Part shown: positions 8,229 through 17,590 of the stretch, piece after piece
Position numbering within the stretch: position 1 is the first letter of the stretch
How the letters are laid out: every line of letters begins with the position of its first letter
Source of the DNA: Vibrio penaeicida
GTDB lineage: Bacteria > Pseudomonadota > Gammaproteobacteria > Enterobacterales > Vibrionaceae
Assembly (NCBI RefSeq): GCF_019977755.1
Contig: NZ_AP025145.1
Span: 2,294,001-2,358,000 of the forward strand
DNA length: 64,000 nt
Direction of reading: 5' to 3'
Made by a program: the position numbers and the translations under genes
The notes under the pieces: model-generated
The model's database searches: none
What the model was told of the DNA's origin: nothing
Seen by the model: the letters and a program-made list of their open reading frames with translations, nothing else

Positions 8229-9989
8229 TTAATACACGTCGCGCACGTAGCGTTTCTGCTTTTTAAGCTGGTTAACGTAAGCTTCTGCTTCTTCTTTAGA
8301 CTTGTTACCGTGAACTTCTATGACTTCGTGCAGCGCTTTATCTACATCTTTTGCCATGTAATAAGCGTCGCCACACACGAAGAAATAACCACCGCGTTCT
8401 AGCCACTCATACAAGTCAGCACCACTTTCACGCATTTTATCTTGCACATAGATTTTTTCTGCTTGGTCACGCGAGAATGCCAAATCTAGCTTAGTGAGCA
8501 CTCCCTTACTTTGAAGAGCTTCTAGCTCTTCTTGATAGATAAAGTCTGTTGAACCGTTTCTATCACCAAAGATCAGCCAGTTGTCGCCTGGAGAAGCTTG
8601 AACCTCACGCTCTTCAAGGAAAGCTCGGAAAGGCGCAATACCCGTTCCCGGACCCACCATGATCATTGGCGCTTTGTCGTCTTCAGGCACAGCGAAGTTC
8701 TTGTTAGGAGCGAAGTAGCAAGGTACTACATCACCTTCTTCCACTAAGTCTGCTAACCATGTGGAACATGTGCCGTTGTAGTCACGCTCGCCATTTTGGT
8801 ATCGCACACTACCAATGGTTAGGTGCACTTCGTCTGCGTGCTTGTTCAAGCTCGATGAAATAGAGTAAGCGCGCGGTGCAATAGGCTTAAGCAGCGATAA
8901 AATTTCTGCCAGCGATAACGTCACGCTTGGATATTGGCGCAACAAATCAAGAATGTCTTTCCCCCAAAGGAAGTCGTTCAAGCCTTTGCTGTCTTCGTTT
9001 CCAATTAAAGCGATCAATTTATGGTCGCTGGCACTTTCAGCCAAGGCTTTAACAAACTCTTTCGACGGAGTTCGAATATCCAAATGCGAGGTAAAGATCT
9101 CACGTAAACTGAAGTTGTCGCCATTCCACGACGGCTTTTCATCTCCACTAAACTGGAAATGCTCTAGGAACGCTTGAACCAGTTCAGGCTGGTTTTGAGA
9201 GATTACATTTAGGGCGTCACCAGCCTTATAGAACTCACCGCTCCCTTCCAACGAGATTTCGTAATGTACGATTTCTTTGCTGGAACCTTCTTTGTTCAGC
9301 ACACGCTTGTGTTTCAGCGTTGCTTGCAGTGGTTGTTTACGGCTGTACTTCGACTTAGCCTTTGGGGCGCTGCCCCCTTGAGCAACGGTAGCTTCACCGT
9401 CATCACCTTTGTCTGCGATACCCGGCAGAGTGGCAATCATCCACTCTTCAGCAGGTTGTTCAAAATCGATGTCACAATCAACACGAGTCGTAACACGCGT
9501 TGCGCCAAGTTCTTCAAGGCGCTCATCCCAAAGTTTACCTGCGAGGCAGAACTCATCGTAACTGGTGTCGCCCAGCGCCAATATTGAGAAGAAGGTGCCA
9601 TCCAATTTAGGCGCATGTTCATCAGACATGGTTTGCCAGAGTGACTCGGCATTATCGGGCATTTCACCCTCACCATAAGTACTGGTCACAATCAGGATAC
9701 GAGAAGATTTAACGAAGATTTGTGCATCGACGTCATCCATGTCGTATACCGTGGCCGTCATGCCATATTCTTTGGCTTTTTCTGCCGTATCGTAAGCAAC
9801 GGCTTCTGCGTTACCAGTTTGAGAACCATATAGAATCGTCAGAGCTTTAACCTGAGGCTTGGATTCCGCGTGTACTACGGACTCTTCTTTAACCAACAGG
9901 CGTGAGTGTAATCCAGAAAAGAAGCCCGCCAACCAGGTCTTCTGATCGTCGTTAAACGGAATGTCTTGAGGCAAATAAGGTACTTTCAT
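8229..9989 (-). CDS. CysJ-like diflavin reductase
   Basis: 586 residues. In order: a CysJ-type N-terminal leader (LPQDIPFNDDQKTWLAGF), a flavodoxin FMN domain (about 50-195, LYGSQTGNAE), an FAD domain (about 225-430, RAYSISS and GTCSTWLADL), and an NADPH domain (about 440-586, GPGTGIAPFRAFLEER). It ends in RYVRDVY, as CysJ does. NADPH electrons would pass through FAD to FMN and on to a partner. No sulphite reductase haemoprotein (CysI) is nearby. Instead it lies 31 bases downstream of the glutamate-synthase-like gene, in the same direction, so I infer that protein is the electron acceptor. Annotation as sulphite reductase alpha subunit would be by homology only. Confidence 0.85.
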   Translation of the reverse strand: MKVPYLPQDIPFNDDQKTWLAGFFSGLHSRLLVKEESVVHAESKPQVKALTILYGSQTGNAEAVAYDTAEKAKEYGMTATVYDMDDVDAQIFVKSSRILIVTSTYGEGEMPDNAESLWQTMSDEHAPKLDGTFFSILALGDTSYDEFCLAGKLWDERLEELGATRVTTRVDCDIDFEQPAEEWMIATLPGIADKGDDGEATVAQGGSAPKAKSKYSRKQPLQATLKHKRVLNKEGSSKEIVHYEISLEGSGEFYKAGDALNVISQNQPELVQAFLEHFQFSGDEKPSWNGDNFSLREIFTSHLDIRTPSKEFVKALAESASDHKLIALIGNEDSKGLNDFLWGKDILDLLRQYPSVTLSLAEILSLLKPIAPRAYSISSSLNKHADEVHLTIGSVRYQNGERDYNGTCSTWLADLVEEGDVVPCYFAPNKNFAVPEDDKAPMIMVGPGTGIAPFRAFLEEREVQASPGDNWLIFGDRNGSTDFIYQEELEALQSKGVLTKLDLAFSRDQAEKIYVQDKMRESGADLYEWLERGGYFFVCGDAYYMAKDVDKALHEVIEVHGNKSKEEAEAYVNQLKKQKRYVRDVY

Positions 9990-10020
9990 TTTTCTTCCTA
10001 CTTTGAAATCGGTGCCTTCC

Positions 10021-13000
10021 CTAGGCAGTTTGGGCTTCTAAAACTTGCTGAGCTTTTTGTTCTTCAATATCGTCTCGAATTACATCGGCAAAAACGTGGC
10101 AGTAAAGCGTCGCTGTACGTAATGACACCGCTTCGATCTCTACCATTTGTTTGCTTATGTCTTTCTCTCGCGCCAATATCCAGACTGAAGTACCACGCGA
10201 ATGGGTATCCCAGACGTCACGACGTGCCAAAGACGTTTTGTAGTCTCGCACTCGTTTAGCCGCCAGTAATACAGCCAATTCGTCATCGCGATAGTTCGAT
10301 ATGGCTTCCTTGATATCTTTGAGCAACGCATCCAGCAGTTTTTTGTCACGCAGCTCGAATAAGCGTTTCACTGCACGAGACTGCTCTACTTCACCTTCAA
10401 ACTGACCTTTTACCAATTGATGCGCTCGGTGAAGCACACCGCTTTGCGTCAATAAATCACAAATCAATGGCGTATCCATATCGCCATACTGTGGGCTGAA
10501 ACCACGTGACAAGGCTTCATTTCCTTCATAAGCAAAATGCACTTGCTCAATTAAGCGATTCGCCTCTCCTTGGATCAATTCTTCCAGCATTTTCTTACGT
10601 GAATTGGTCTCAAGAATGCTCTCAGGATGCTGACTCTGCGTTAATGCAAGTGGAAGCACCAACGTGAACAACGTTCGGCTTGTCGCCCAGTCGTCCAAAA
10701 TGGCTTGCGCTTTTTCAGATTGAGTAAATCGAACGTGCTGCTCTAAGTGCCATTTCAATGCTTCTTCGTAGCCTTCATCGTGCTCGATGAGTGGTAGGGC
10801 TAAGACGGAATCTTTGCTGCAACGCTGCGCAAACGCACCATCAACATCGTATTGATAAGCAAGGCCACCAGACATACCGTTACCAAAACCTTTACCGTAT
10901 TCGCCAAGGTTAATAACGGAACCATTTGTCATGTATTCACAACAAAAGTCACCAACGCCTTCTACAACAGCAATCGCTCCGGAGTTACGCACGGCAAATC
11001 GGTCGCCCGCTTCGCCTTGAATAAAGGCTTGACCACCTGTTGCACCAAACAAGGCAAAGTTACCGATAAGCACATTATTGCCAGCCGACATGTCGTTTCC
11101 GCCCGGAGAGCGAACCACAATATGACCGCCACTGGAACCCTTACCAACACCATCATTACATGTGCCGACATGTTCCATCACCAAACCGGAGTTGTTGAAC
11201 GCACCGTAGCTCTGACCCGCGCTGCCGTGTGTGCGAACTACAATGGATTCAGCATCAAGGTAACGACGACCATTGCCAGCTGTGAAGACGGCTGGGTGCT
11301 TTTCTCCAACATTTTCATAGTTCAACGCACGCTCAATATCGATTGAAAGCTGACCACCCGTCGATTTGTTTCGGTTGTTGAGTTTTGTTCCAGCTAATTC
11401 AATGTTCAGAAGCTCTGAATTGAAGTACTCACTGAGCAGTTTTTCGATGTATGCGTCATCTGGCGTGAAGTCTGCTTCCAAGTAAACAGGGCGAGGCACT
11501 CTAACGTGTTCCACTTCGCGAAGAAGCCCTGTCACATCCAATCGACCAACAATGCTGTGGTGATTCGCAAGATGCAGAAGTTCTGTCTTACCGCGGATAT
11601 CACGCAGGCTGCTATAGCCCAAGCTTGCCAGAATCTCGCGAACTTCATGCGCAACGTTTAGGAAATACTGCGCTAGTGCTCGTGGATCGCCCTGATAGAG
11701 CTCAGGGTTCGTTGTCAGGCCCGCTGGGCACTTGATGTTACAGTTCTTCGCCATAACGCATTTAAGCATCATCAGCGCCGTTGTACCGAATTCGAACGAA
11801 TCACCGCCCATAATCGCCGACTTGATGACATCCGTACCCGTTTGGTGTGCGTTGGAACAACGAAGCGTCACTTTGTCTCGCAAGCCGTTCTCGCTGAGCG
11901 ACTGATGCACTTCTGCAATGCCGATTTCTGCCGCACGACCTGTATTTTTCAAACTGGTTACTGCGGCGGCACCTGTACCACCAGTGTTACCTGCGACGTT
12001 GATGACATCCGCACCCGCTTTCGCAACACCAACCGCGATCGTACCGATACCTTCAGATGACACCAACTTAACGATAACGCGAACACGCGCTGCTTTTGCA
12101 TCGTGAATAAGCTGACCAAGATCCTCGATCGAGTAAGTATCATGGTGTGGTGGTGGGCTCACCAATTCCACACCCGGTGTACCACCACGCGCCGCCGCAA
12201 TTTCTACGGTGACCTTTGGTGATGGTAGCTGACCACCTTCGCCGGGCTTCGCACCTTGCGCGATTTTGATTTCTATCTCTTCAAGCTGTGGATCGGCAAG
12301 GTAACCTACCCAAACACCAAATCGACCCGATGCAAACTGCTTGATCTTGCTCGACTTGATGCTGTTGAAACGGCTAGAGTGTTCACCGCCTTCACCGGAG
12401 TTACTCATAGCACCCGCTATATTGGTGCCTTGCGCAACCGCCATGTGAGCATTGGAGTTAAGTGCACCGTGACTCATCGCGCCCGATGCAAAGGTAGGCG
12501 TAATGAGATGTGCTGGCTCGACGTCGTCCAGCTCTATAGGCGATTTCGCTTTTTGAATCTTCCCAATAAACTCTGCGTATTTAGGTGCGAGAACCACATC
12601 CACTTTGTCTTGGTGAAGGGACAATTGTTCAACGTGATCTGCCCAACAGGTTTGCATCGCTTCTGCAAACGTCGAGAGGTTATCAGTGTTGTCCAAACAG
12701 AAAGTAAACACACGGTCTTGGCGCGACACACTCTCAATAGAAATGCCGCCCCACAAATAGTTGACGTTGCCATCCAAATGGAAACGGTCGAGAAGATGCG
12801 AAAATGCTTCTACGGTGTTGGCTTTGGAGAAATCCAGTGGCAGCAGCAAGATATCGCGAAGTGCCGCAGGTCGAGCACTACGTTCCTGATACAGGTTGTC
12901 GATGAACGCTTGATAAGACGGCGTAATGTCAAACTCGTCAATCTGTTCTGGGCTGCGTTTCTCGTAACCCTTGTCTTTGTAGGCGATGTCTTCACTGGCA

Positions 13001-15477
13001 AATTGATTGGTCTTGTCCATTGCCAGTTCGGCTTGATCGGCGTAACTGACAGGCTCTTGAGTCATGTTGATGTATTCGCGAACCGCTGTATTACCAAAGC
13101 TGTGACCCGCGCCATCTTGTCGCTCTTTAAACAAACCAAGAAGTGGAATCTGATTCTCTTCATTGATGGCAAGCGCTTTAAAGTGCCACTTAGCAGAACT
13201 CCAAGCCAGATCTTCAAACCTTGCCCCACCCACAGGCGAGCTGATGTTCGGGAAATAATGCTTCAAACAATCGGAATCGGAATCTAAGAAGTTTGATTCG
13301 AAAAATTCGCCACCGATGTAACTTTCAGCAGTACACAGACCAAACTTACCCATGGTCTTCATGAGTGATTTTTCGACTGCTTTTTGGAAATGCTTAAGAC
13401 CCGCTTCAACCGTTTGATTGGTCGATAACGTTTGAGCACGATAGAACACAGAAATAGGGCAAACAGCCGATGAGCCAAACCCAAGAAGGCAGGCTATATC
13501 GTGGCTACTTGCCGCCTGCCCTGTGAGGTAAACAATGCTGGTGTCAAATCTCAGACCTTGTTTGATCAACCTTTGGTTGGCAGCGGCAGCCATTAAAATG
13601 GCAGGCAGAGCGGCTTTGTCTTTGCTGATGTTCTTATCGCTGAGCAAAACAATACCGCAGCGACGACGAGCCGCTTCTTCAATTTGGTCACAAAGCGCGT
13701 TAATCGCTTCTTCTACTCGCTTGGCGTTTTCTTCACGGCTATTCAGTGTCGGAGTGTACAGCGTATCGAACGTTGCGACCTCTATGCGATCTTGTTCAAG
13801 AATTTGCTCCAGCTGTTGTGGCTGCAACACAGGTGATTGTAAAACAAGCTGAACGGTATCTTGAGGGCTGAAGCCTGGCTTAGCGCCTAAGGCAACGCGC
13901 AAGGTCATACCATCCGATTCACGCAGCGAATCCAAAGGCGGGTTGGTTACCTGAGCAAAACGCTGACTGAAGTATTTGGACATGCCGCCTTCTTCATCGG
14001 TCAAAACGTTTGGCGCCAAGCCAAAGCCCATGGCAGAGATTTTCTCCGCTCCATTTTCGATCATGGGATCGAGGAAGAATTTGAAGCTCTCTTGGTTTAA
14101 TGAATAAGCAACGTGGCGGCTGTAGGTACTGAAATTATTGTTTTCTTTAACCGCGTCAAGGGATACGGGTTCAATATCGTTCAGCGTGATTCTTGCCGAC
14201 TCTAACAATGCCGAGTAATTACGCTCTTTCGCGAGCGTTTCTAAAATTTCTTTGGTTTCGTAGCTATTGCCAGTGGAGTGATCGAAGTAAATCATGCCAC
14301 CAGCTTGAATACGCCCATAACGAATCACATCTTCTGGTGGAAAATCAATTTGACCAGATTCACTCATCACCGCGAGATAGCGGTTGGTTTCAACACTACG
14401 AAGCGGACGCAGACCCAATCGGTCTAGACGCGCCCCCACTTTCTCTCCATCGGAGAAAATCAGTGCGGCAGGTCCATCATTTTTTTCTTCGGACAAACTG
14501 AAGTATTCCAGCATGTCTCGTACTTCTTGCGAAATCGATTCGTCGTTTTCCCAAGCAGGCGGCATCATCGCCAACACCGCTGTTACGATGTCCATACGAT
14601 CCTCAACAACGCGTCTAGCCAACGTTTGGTCAAGACGGGCTGAGTCCGATTGCCCCTTAGGGAAAATCACTTTTTTGTGTTGCTGACGCGCTATCGCATC
14701 TTCGCTTAGGCGGTTTTTCTTATCGGTATTAAGTTCACCATTATGCGCCATACGACGAAACGGCTGCGCCATCATGGTGGCGGGTGCGGTATTCGTCGAA
14801 AAACGGGTATGGAAAAACAAAGTGGTAACGTGATGCTCTGGGTGCGTAAGATCCGCAAAATAAGGTACAACTTCACCTGAGTTTAAGCGCCCTTTGTACA
14901 CCTGAGTGCGCGAACTCATTGAAAGTGGGTAAAACCCTTCAAATTCAGAATCGGTAAAACCGATCGATTCAAGTTCTGAAAGCGCAGCGTTGATCTGGTC
15001 TTCAAACGATTGTGCGTCTGGCTGATTATCGCCTCGTAAAAAAACCACCTGTTGAATGGTTTGCTGAACTTTTTGCGACGCTTCATTGACTGCTTCAGGG
15101 TTAACGGGCACTTCGCGCCACAATTCAACCTTCAATGAATACTTGTAAAGCGTCTCTAGAATAAGCGATTTAGCCGACTCAAATTGTGCAGAGTCGAATG
15201 GGAAAAAAAAGTTTGCTACACCAAATTCGCCTTTTTCAAGCGTTGGTTCGTTTAACAGAAAGCGGTAAAAGTTCACGGATAAGTCGATGTTAACACCGGC
15301 ACCATCACCAATACCCTCGGCATTCATACCGCCACGATGTGGAATAGTGCATAAAGCTTCATGGGCAAGGGTAAGAAGCTGATGAGTCTGCTCCCCCGTT
15401 TTATCCGTGATGAAACCCACCCCACAGCTTGAGTGTTCATGCTCGCGATCATACAGCGAGCGAGATTCCTGATTCAT
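10021..15477 (-). CDS. Long glutamate-synthase-large-subunit-like protein
   Basis: 1818 residues against about 1490-1520 for GltB. The class-II glutaminase domain starts at Cys18 (SCGVGF, after a 17-residue leader that may be cleaved; HRGG downstream). Central and FMN-barrel domains follow (TFASGAMSHGALN, KPGEGGQLP, NVAGNTGGTGAA), then cysteines 1240, 1246 and 1250 for an Fe-S cluster and the GXGXG beta-helix (VVRSPGGNDMSAGNN). A C-terminal helical extension of about 230 residues has no counterpart in GltB. Glutaminase ammonia would be channelled to 2-oxoglutarate or another oxo acid. There is no gltD; the CysJ-like gene follows instead. A perfect Fur box lies 130 bases upstream. Confidence 0.88.
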   Translation of the reverse strand: MNQESRSLYDREHEHSSCGVGFITDKTGEQTHQLLTLAHEALCTIPHRGGMNAEGIGDGAGVNIDLSVNFYRFLLNEPTLEKGEFGVANFFFPFDSAQFESAKSLILETLYKYSLKVELWREVPVNPEAVNEASQKVQQTIQQVVFLRGDNQPDAQSFEDQINAALSELESIGFTDSEFEGFYPLSMSSRTQVYKGRLNSGEVVPYFADLTHPEHHVTTLFFHTRFSTNTAPATMMAQPFRRMAHNGELNTDKKNRLSEDAIARQQHKKVIFPKGQSDSARLDQTLARRVVEDRMDIVTAVLAMMPPAWENDESISQEVRDMLEYFSLSEEKNDGPAALIFSDGEKVGARLDRLGLRPLRSVETNRYLAVMSESGQIDFPPEDVIRYGRIQAGGMIYFDHSTGNSYETKEILETLAKERNYSALLESARITLNDIEPVSLDAVKENNNFSTYSRHVAYSLNQESFKFFLDPMIENGAEKISAMGFGLAPNVLTDEEGGMSKYFSQRFAQVTNPPLDSLRESDGMTLRVALGAKPGFSPQDTVQLVLQSPVLQPQQLEQILEQDRIEVATFDTLYTPTLNSREENAKRVEEAINALCDQIEEAARRRCGIVLLSDKNISKDKAALPAILMAAAANQRLIKQGLRFDTSIVYLTGQAASSHDIACLLGFGSSAVCPISVFYRAQTLSTNQTVEAGLKHFQKAVEKSLMKTMGKFGLCTAESYIGGEFFESNFLDSDSDCLKHYFPNISSPVGGARFEDLAWSSAKWHFKALAINEENQIPLLGLFKERQDGAGHSFGNTAVREYINMTQEPVSYADQAELAMDKTNQFASEDIAYKDKGYEKRSPEQIDEFDITPSYQAFIDNLYQERSARPAALRDILLLPLDFSKANTVEAFSHLLDRFHLDGNVNYLWGGISIESVSRQDRVFTFCLDNTDNLSTFAEAMQTCWADHVEQLSLHQDKVDVVLAPKYAEFIGKIQKAKSPIELDDVEPAHLITPTFASGAMSHGALNSNAHMAVAQGTNIAGAMSNSGEGGEHSSRFNSIKSSKIKQFASGRFGVWVGYLADPQLEEIEIKIAQGAKPGEGGQLPSPKVTVEIAAARGGTPGVELVSPPPHHDTYSIEDLGQLIHDAKAARVRVIVKLVSSEGIGTIAVGVAKAGADVINVAGNTGGTGAAAVTSLKNTGRAAEIGIAEVHQSLSENGLRDKVTLRCSNAHQTGTDVIKSAIMGGDSFEFGTTALMMLKCVMAKNCNIKCPAGLTTNPELYQGDPRALAQYFLNVAHEVREILASLGYSSLRDIRGKTELLHLANHHSIVGRLDVTGLLREVEHVRVPRPVYLEADFTPDDAYIEKLLSEYFNSELLNIELAGTKLNNRNKSTGGQLSIDIERALNYENVGEKHPAVFTAGNGRRYLDAESIVVRTHGSAGQSYGAFNNSGLVMEHVGTCNDGVGKGSSGGHIVVRSPGGNDMSAGNNVLIGNFALFGATGGQAFIQGEAGDRFAVRNSGAIAVVEGVGDFCCEYMTNGSVINLGEYGKGFGNGMSGGLAYQYDVDGAFAQRCSKDSVLALPLIEHDEGYEEALKWHLEQHVRFTQSEKAQAILDDWATSRTLFTLVLPLALTQSQHPESILETNSRKKMLEELIQGEANRLIEQVHFAYEGNEALSRGFSPQYGDMDTPLICDLLTQSGVLHRAHQLVKGQFEGEVEQSRAVKRLFELRDKKLLDALLKDIKEAISNYRDDELAVLLAAKRVRDYKTSLARRDVWDTHSRGTSVWILAREKDISKQMVEIEAVSLRTATLYCHVFADVIRDDIEEQKAQQVLEAQTA

Positions 15478-15870
15478 TCGATCATTTCCTTGATTGCTTG
15501 CAGCTATTAGCTCTGCAGGTCCTTTGGCATGTATCGCTACAGTACCGAAGCCTTTATCCAGTGTATTGTGAGCAAACCAATCCTGTTTAACTCACACAAA
15601 TAGAAATGATAATAATTATCATGCGTAGTGCTGTAAGGCAAGTTTTCTGTGATTGAGATCGCTAAAAATTATTCGTCAAATTCCTAGTGATAGTTGAATG
15701 AGTATGCGTTCTGATTGAATTTAAGGCGGTTTTTCTAATTGAGCTGGCCACAAAACTTGTTTAGGGTGTACTGGTGAGTTTGAAAAAGATGAATACAAAG
15801 AGGTTATTTAGGTATTCAAGTCACATTATGATGTTGCTAGAATCGCGAAAATTTTTCATAAGACAAGAGA
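15478..15870. other. Divergent intergenic region of gltB-like and DUF445 genes
   Basis: About 390 bases holding the two divergent promoters and the Fur box at 15606-15622. I see no RNA or protein gene in it. Confidence 0.5.
15606..15622. promoter_or_regulatory. Fur box upstream of the gltB-like operon
   Basis: Core TGATAATAATTATCA at 15607-15621 is an exact match to the 7-1-7 Fur consensus TGATAATNATTATCA, extended by one more paired base on each side. It is 130 bases from the gltB-like start and 249 bases from the divergent DUF445 start, so the gltB-like operon is the more likely target. Repression by iron-loaded Fur is inferred. Confidence 0.85.
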
Positions 15871-16581
15871 ATGATGAATAAAAGTGTTGTCACTAATTTG
15901 CTAGCGCTTGGTCTGCTGGCAGCCGGATACCAATTGGACAATCAAATTGCACTGTATGCAGGTGTATTTGCTTTTTCAGGTGCAATAACCAATTGGTTGG
16001 CCGTACATATGTTGTTTGAAAAAGTCCCTGGGCTCTATGGGTCTGGGGTCATTCCGGCAAGATTCGAGGAATTTAAATCTGCCATTAAGAACTTGATGAT
16101 GGCGGAATTCTTTACCAATGAAAACATTGATCGCTTCTTGAGCAACGAAATGTCTGGAGGTCAGTCGTTGGATCTACAGCCTGTCATCGAGTCCATCGAC
16201 TTCGAGCCAACTTTTGAGTCTTTGGTAGAGGTTATCGCCAATTCTCAGTTTGGTGGCATGCTTGCGATGTTCGGTGGAACCGATGCATTGCAGCCTCTAA
16301 AACAACCTTTTGTCGAAAAAATGCAGCAATCTGTTGTTCAAATAAGCCAAAGTGATGCCGTTAAGGCAGCATTAAAAACGCAGTTAGAGCAGCCAGGTAT
16401 GATCGATGAAATTCAGAATAATATCGAAAACATCATTGACCAACGTTTGAATGAGCTAACACCTCAGCTAGTAAAAAGCATGGTTCAAGATATGATCAAA
16501 AATCACCTAGGCTGGCTAGTCGTCTGGGGAGGTGTTTTTGGTGGTCTCATTGGTGTGGTTTCGGCTTTTCTTAGCGCCTAA
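15871..16581 (+). CDS. DUF445 family membrane protein
   Basis: 236 residues. Hydrophobic segments lie at both ends (about 5-45 and 215-235) around a soluble, mostly helical middle. The GAITNWLAVHMLFEKVPGLYGSGVIPARFEEFK stretch, around residues 37-70, is the DUF445 signature. The function of this family is unknown; membrane anchoring at both ends suggests an envelope role. A purine-rich AAGAGA site precedes tandem ATGs at 15871 and 15874. It is a single-gene unit convergent with the Lrp-type regulator. Confidence 0.85.
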   Translation: MMNKSVVTNLLALGLLAAGYQLDNQIALYAGVFAFSGAITNWLAVHMLFEKVPGLYGSGVIPARFEEFKSAIKNLMMAEFFTNENIDRFLSNEMSGGQSLDLQPVIESIDFEPTFESLVEVIANSQFGGMLAMFGGTDALQPLKQPFVEKMQQSVVQISQSDAVKAALKTQLEQPGMIDEIQNNIENIIDQRLNELTPQLVKSMVQDMIKNHLGWLVVWGGVFGGLIGVVSAFLSA

Positions 16582-16676
16582 CTAAACCCACTTCTATGGT
16601 TCGTGCTGTCTGATAAAGTTTATAAGTGATAATTAGGGTCAATGACTCTAATTATCACCCTTAAGGTACTAATCCC

Positions 16677-17162
16677 CTAAAGCATGGTAATCAAATCTGG
16701 GTTCACTCCGAATCCAGTTTTATGCTCTTCAATCACCACTTCACTACGTGTTTGGATAACTCCTGGAAGCGTGCCTAATTTAGTAGACATGAAGTCTTGA
16801 TACGCTTTCATATCTTTAACACGCACCTTGATCATGGTGTCGAAATCACCGGAAAGGGAGTAACACTCCTCAATTTCTGGCATTAACTCTACCGCTTTTG
16901 CAAATTTTTCGAAAATAGAAAAGCTCGTTTGATCCAAGCGAATATGAATGAAAACTTGGACATCTAGCCCTAATCGTTCAGGGCATAGCTCCGCGTGATA
17001 CCCTTTTATGTACCCTTCTTTTTCCAGTCTTTTTACTCGGTCTGAACATGGGGAGGTTGTAAGGTGCACTTGTTTAGCAAGCTCCACCATGGAGATACGC
17101 CCCTTAAGATGAAGAATACGCAGTATTTCGAGATCAATTTTATCCAATGACGAGTGAGGCAT
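16677..17162 (-). CDS. Lrp/AsnC family transcription regulator
   Basis: 161 residues with an N-terminal HTH (about 7-65, SMVELAKQVHLTTSPCSDRVKRLE) and a C-terminal RAM ligand-binding domain (about 75-155, including GDFDTMIKVRVKD). This is standard Lrp/AsnC size and order. Members sense amino acids and act as dimers to octamers. The AGGAAG site before the ATG supports the start. The neighbouring DUF445 gene gives no hint of the target; the put genes 4-9 kb away are a possibility only. Confidence 0.92.
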   Translation of the reverse strand: MPHSSLDKIDLEILRILHLKGRISMVELAKQVHLTTSPCSDRVKRLEKEGYIKGYHAELCPERLGLDVQVFIHIRLDQTSFSIFEKFAKAVELMPEIEECYSLSGDFDTMIKVRVKDMKAYQDFMSTKLGTLPGVIQTRSEVVIEEHKTGFGVNPDLITML

Positions 17163-17291
17163 AACAACTTCCTAGCAATAATTACAATCCATTAACAGCA
17201 AGTATCACTGAGTTTTTAACCACATCCAAGTGGAATTCACTTTGTGGCACCAAAATCACCATACGGTATCACTTTTTGACGTTTTTATTAC

Positions 17292-17324
17292 TATACCCAA
17301 GTAACCTCAAGATACTTGGGTATA
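17292..17324. repeat. Solo palindromic repeat shared with the MITE-like element
   Basis: Perfect 12-base arms TATACCCAAGTA / TACTTGGGTATA around a 9-base loop ACCTCAAGA. The first 21 bases match the left end of the element at 30166 with one difference. This looks like a solo end or internally deleted copy, just downstream of the Qrr terminator. Confidence 0.7.
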
Positions 17325-17349
17325 AAGTGGGATTTAAAGAGAAAAGGAT

Positions 17350-17458
17350 AAAAAAAAGCCAACCGCAAAACTGTGCGATTGGCTGATAGATAGTGTGAAC
17401 AAATAATATTCACTAACAACGTCAGTTGGCTAGGTGACCCTCGGCTTTAAAAGGGTCA
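17350..17458 (-). ncRNA. qrr: Qrr quorum-regulatory small RNA
   Basis: About 109 bases on the minus strand. It begins with TGACCC in a first hairpin (GTGACCC/GGGTCAC, 17435-17459), followed by the invariant Qrr core containing AGCCAACTGACGTTGTTA. A short GTGAA/TTCAC hairpin and a terminator stem (17357-17384) ending in eight T come next. Qrr RNAs act with Hfq to pair with mRNAs such as luxR/hapR, aphA and luxO and switch quorum-sensing state at low cell density. Start is set by the sigma-54 element 12 bases upstream. Vibrios carry one to five copies; I cannot assign a copy number from this window. Confidence 0.95.
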
Positions 17459-17469
17459 CAGTTAATAAA

Positions 17470-17590
17470 GCAAAACTGGTGCCAACTTTTTTCAGTAAAA
17501 AATCGAGTGATTTTGGATAAAAAACTATCGTTTTTGATTTTTTCAATGAAATTGATTTGCAAATTGCGAAATCTCGATTGCATAGTGAGA
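17470..17590 (-). promoter_or_regulatory. Sigma-54 promoter and LuxO-type sites of qrr
   Basis: Minus-strand TGGCAC, five bases, TTGC (17484 to 17470) is a perfect -24/-12 sigma-54 element, with the -12 base 12 bases before the RNA start. Upstream, TTGCAAATTGCGA (17557-17569, centre about -105) matches the LuxO consensus TTGCAWWWTGCAA at 12 of 13. TTGCATAGTGAGA (17578-17590) is a weaker second site, exactly 21 bases further. Phosphorylated LuxO would activate here. Confidence 0.9.

Noticed and set aside
8229..9989. Assimilatory sulphite reductase (CysJ with CysI)
   Set aside because: No cysI or cysH lies nearby and the gene is in an operon with the GltB-like gene, so sulphite reduction is not supported by context although the fold is CysJ-like.
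12256..13287. A 343-codon open frame on the plus strand opposite the gltB-like gene (also a 164-codon one at 10852-11346)
   Set aside because: Each lies fully antisense to a well-supported coding sequence, with no ribosome site and no recognisable domain. Their length is explained by codon bias of the real gene.
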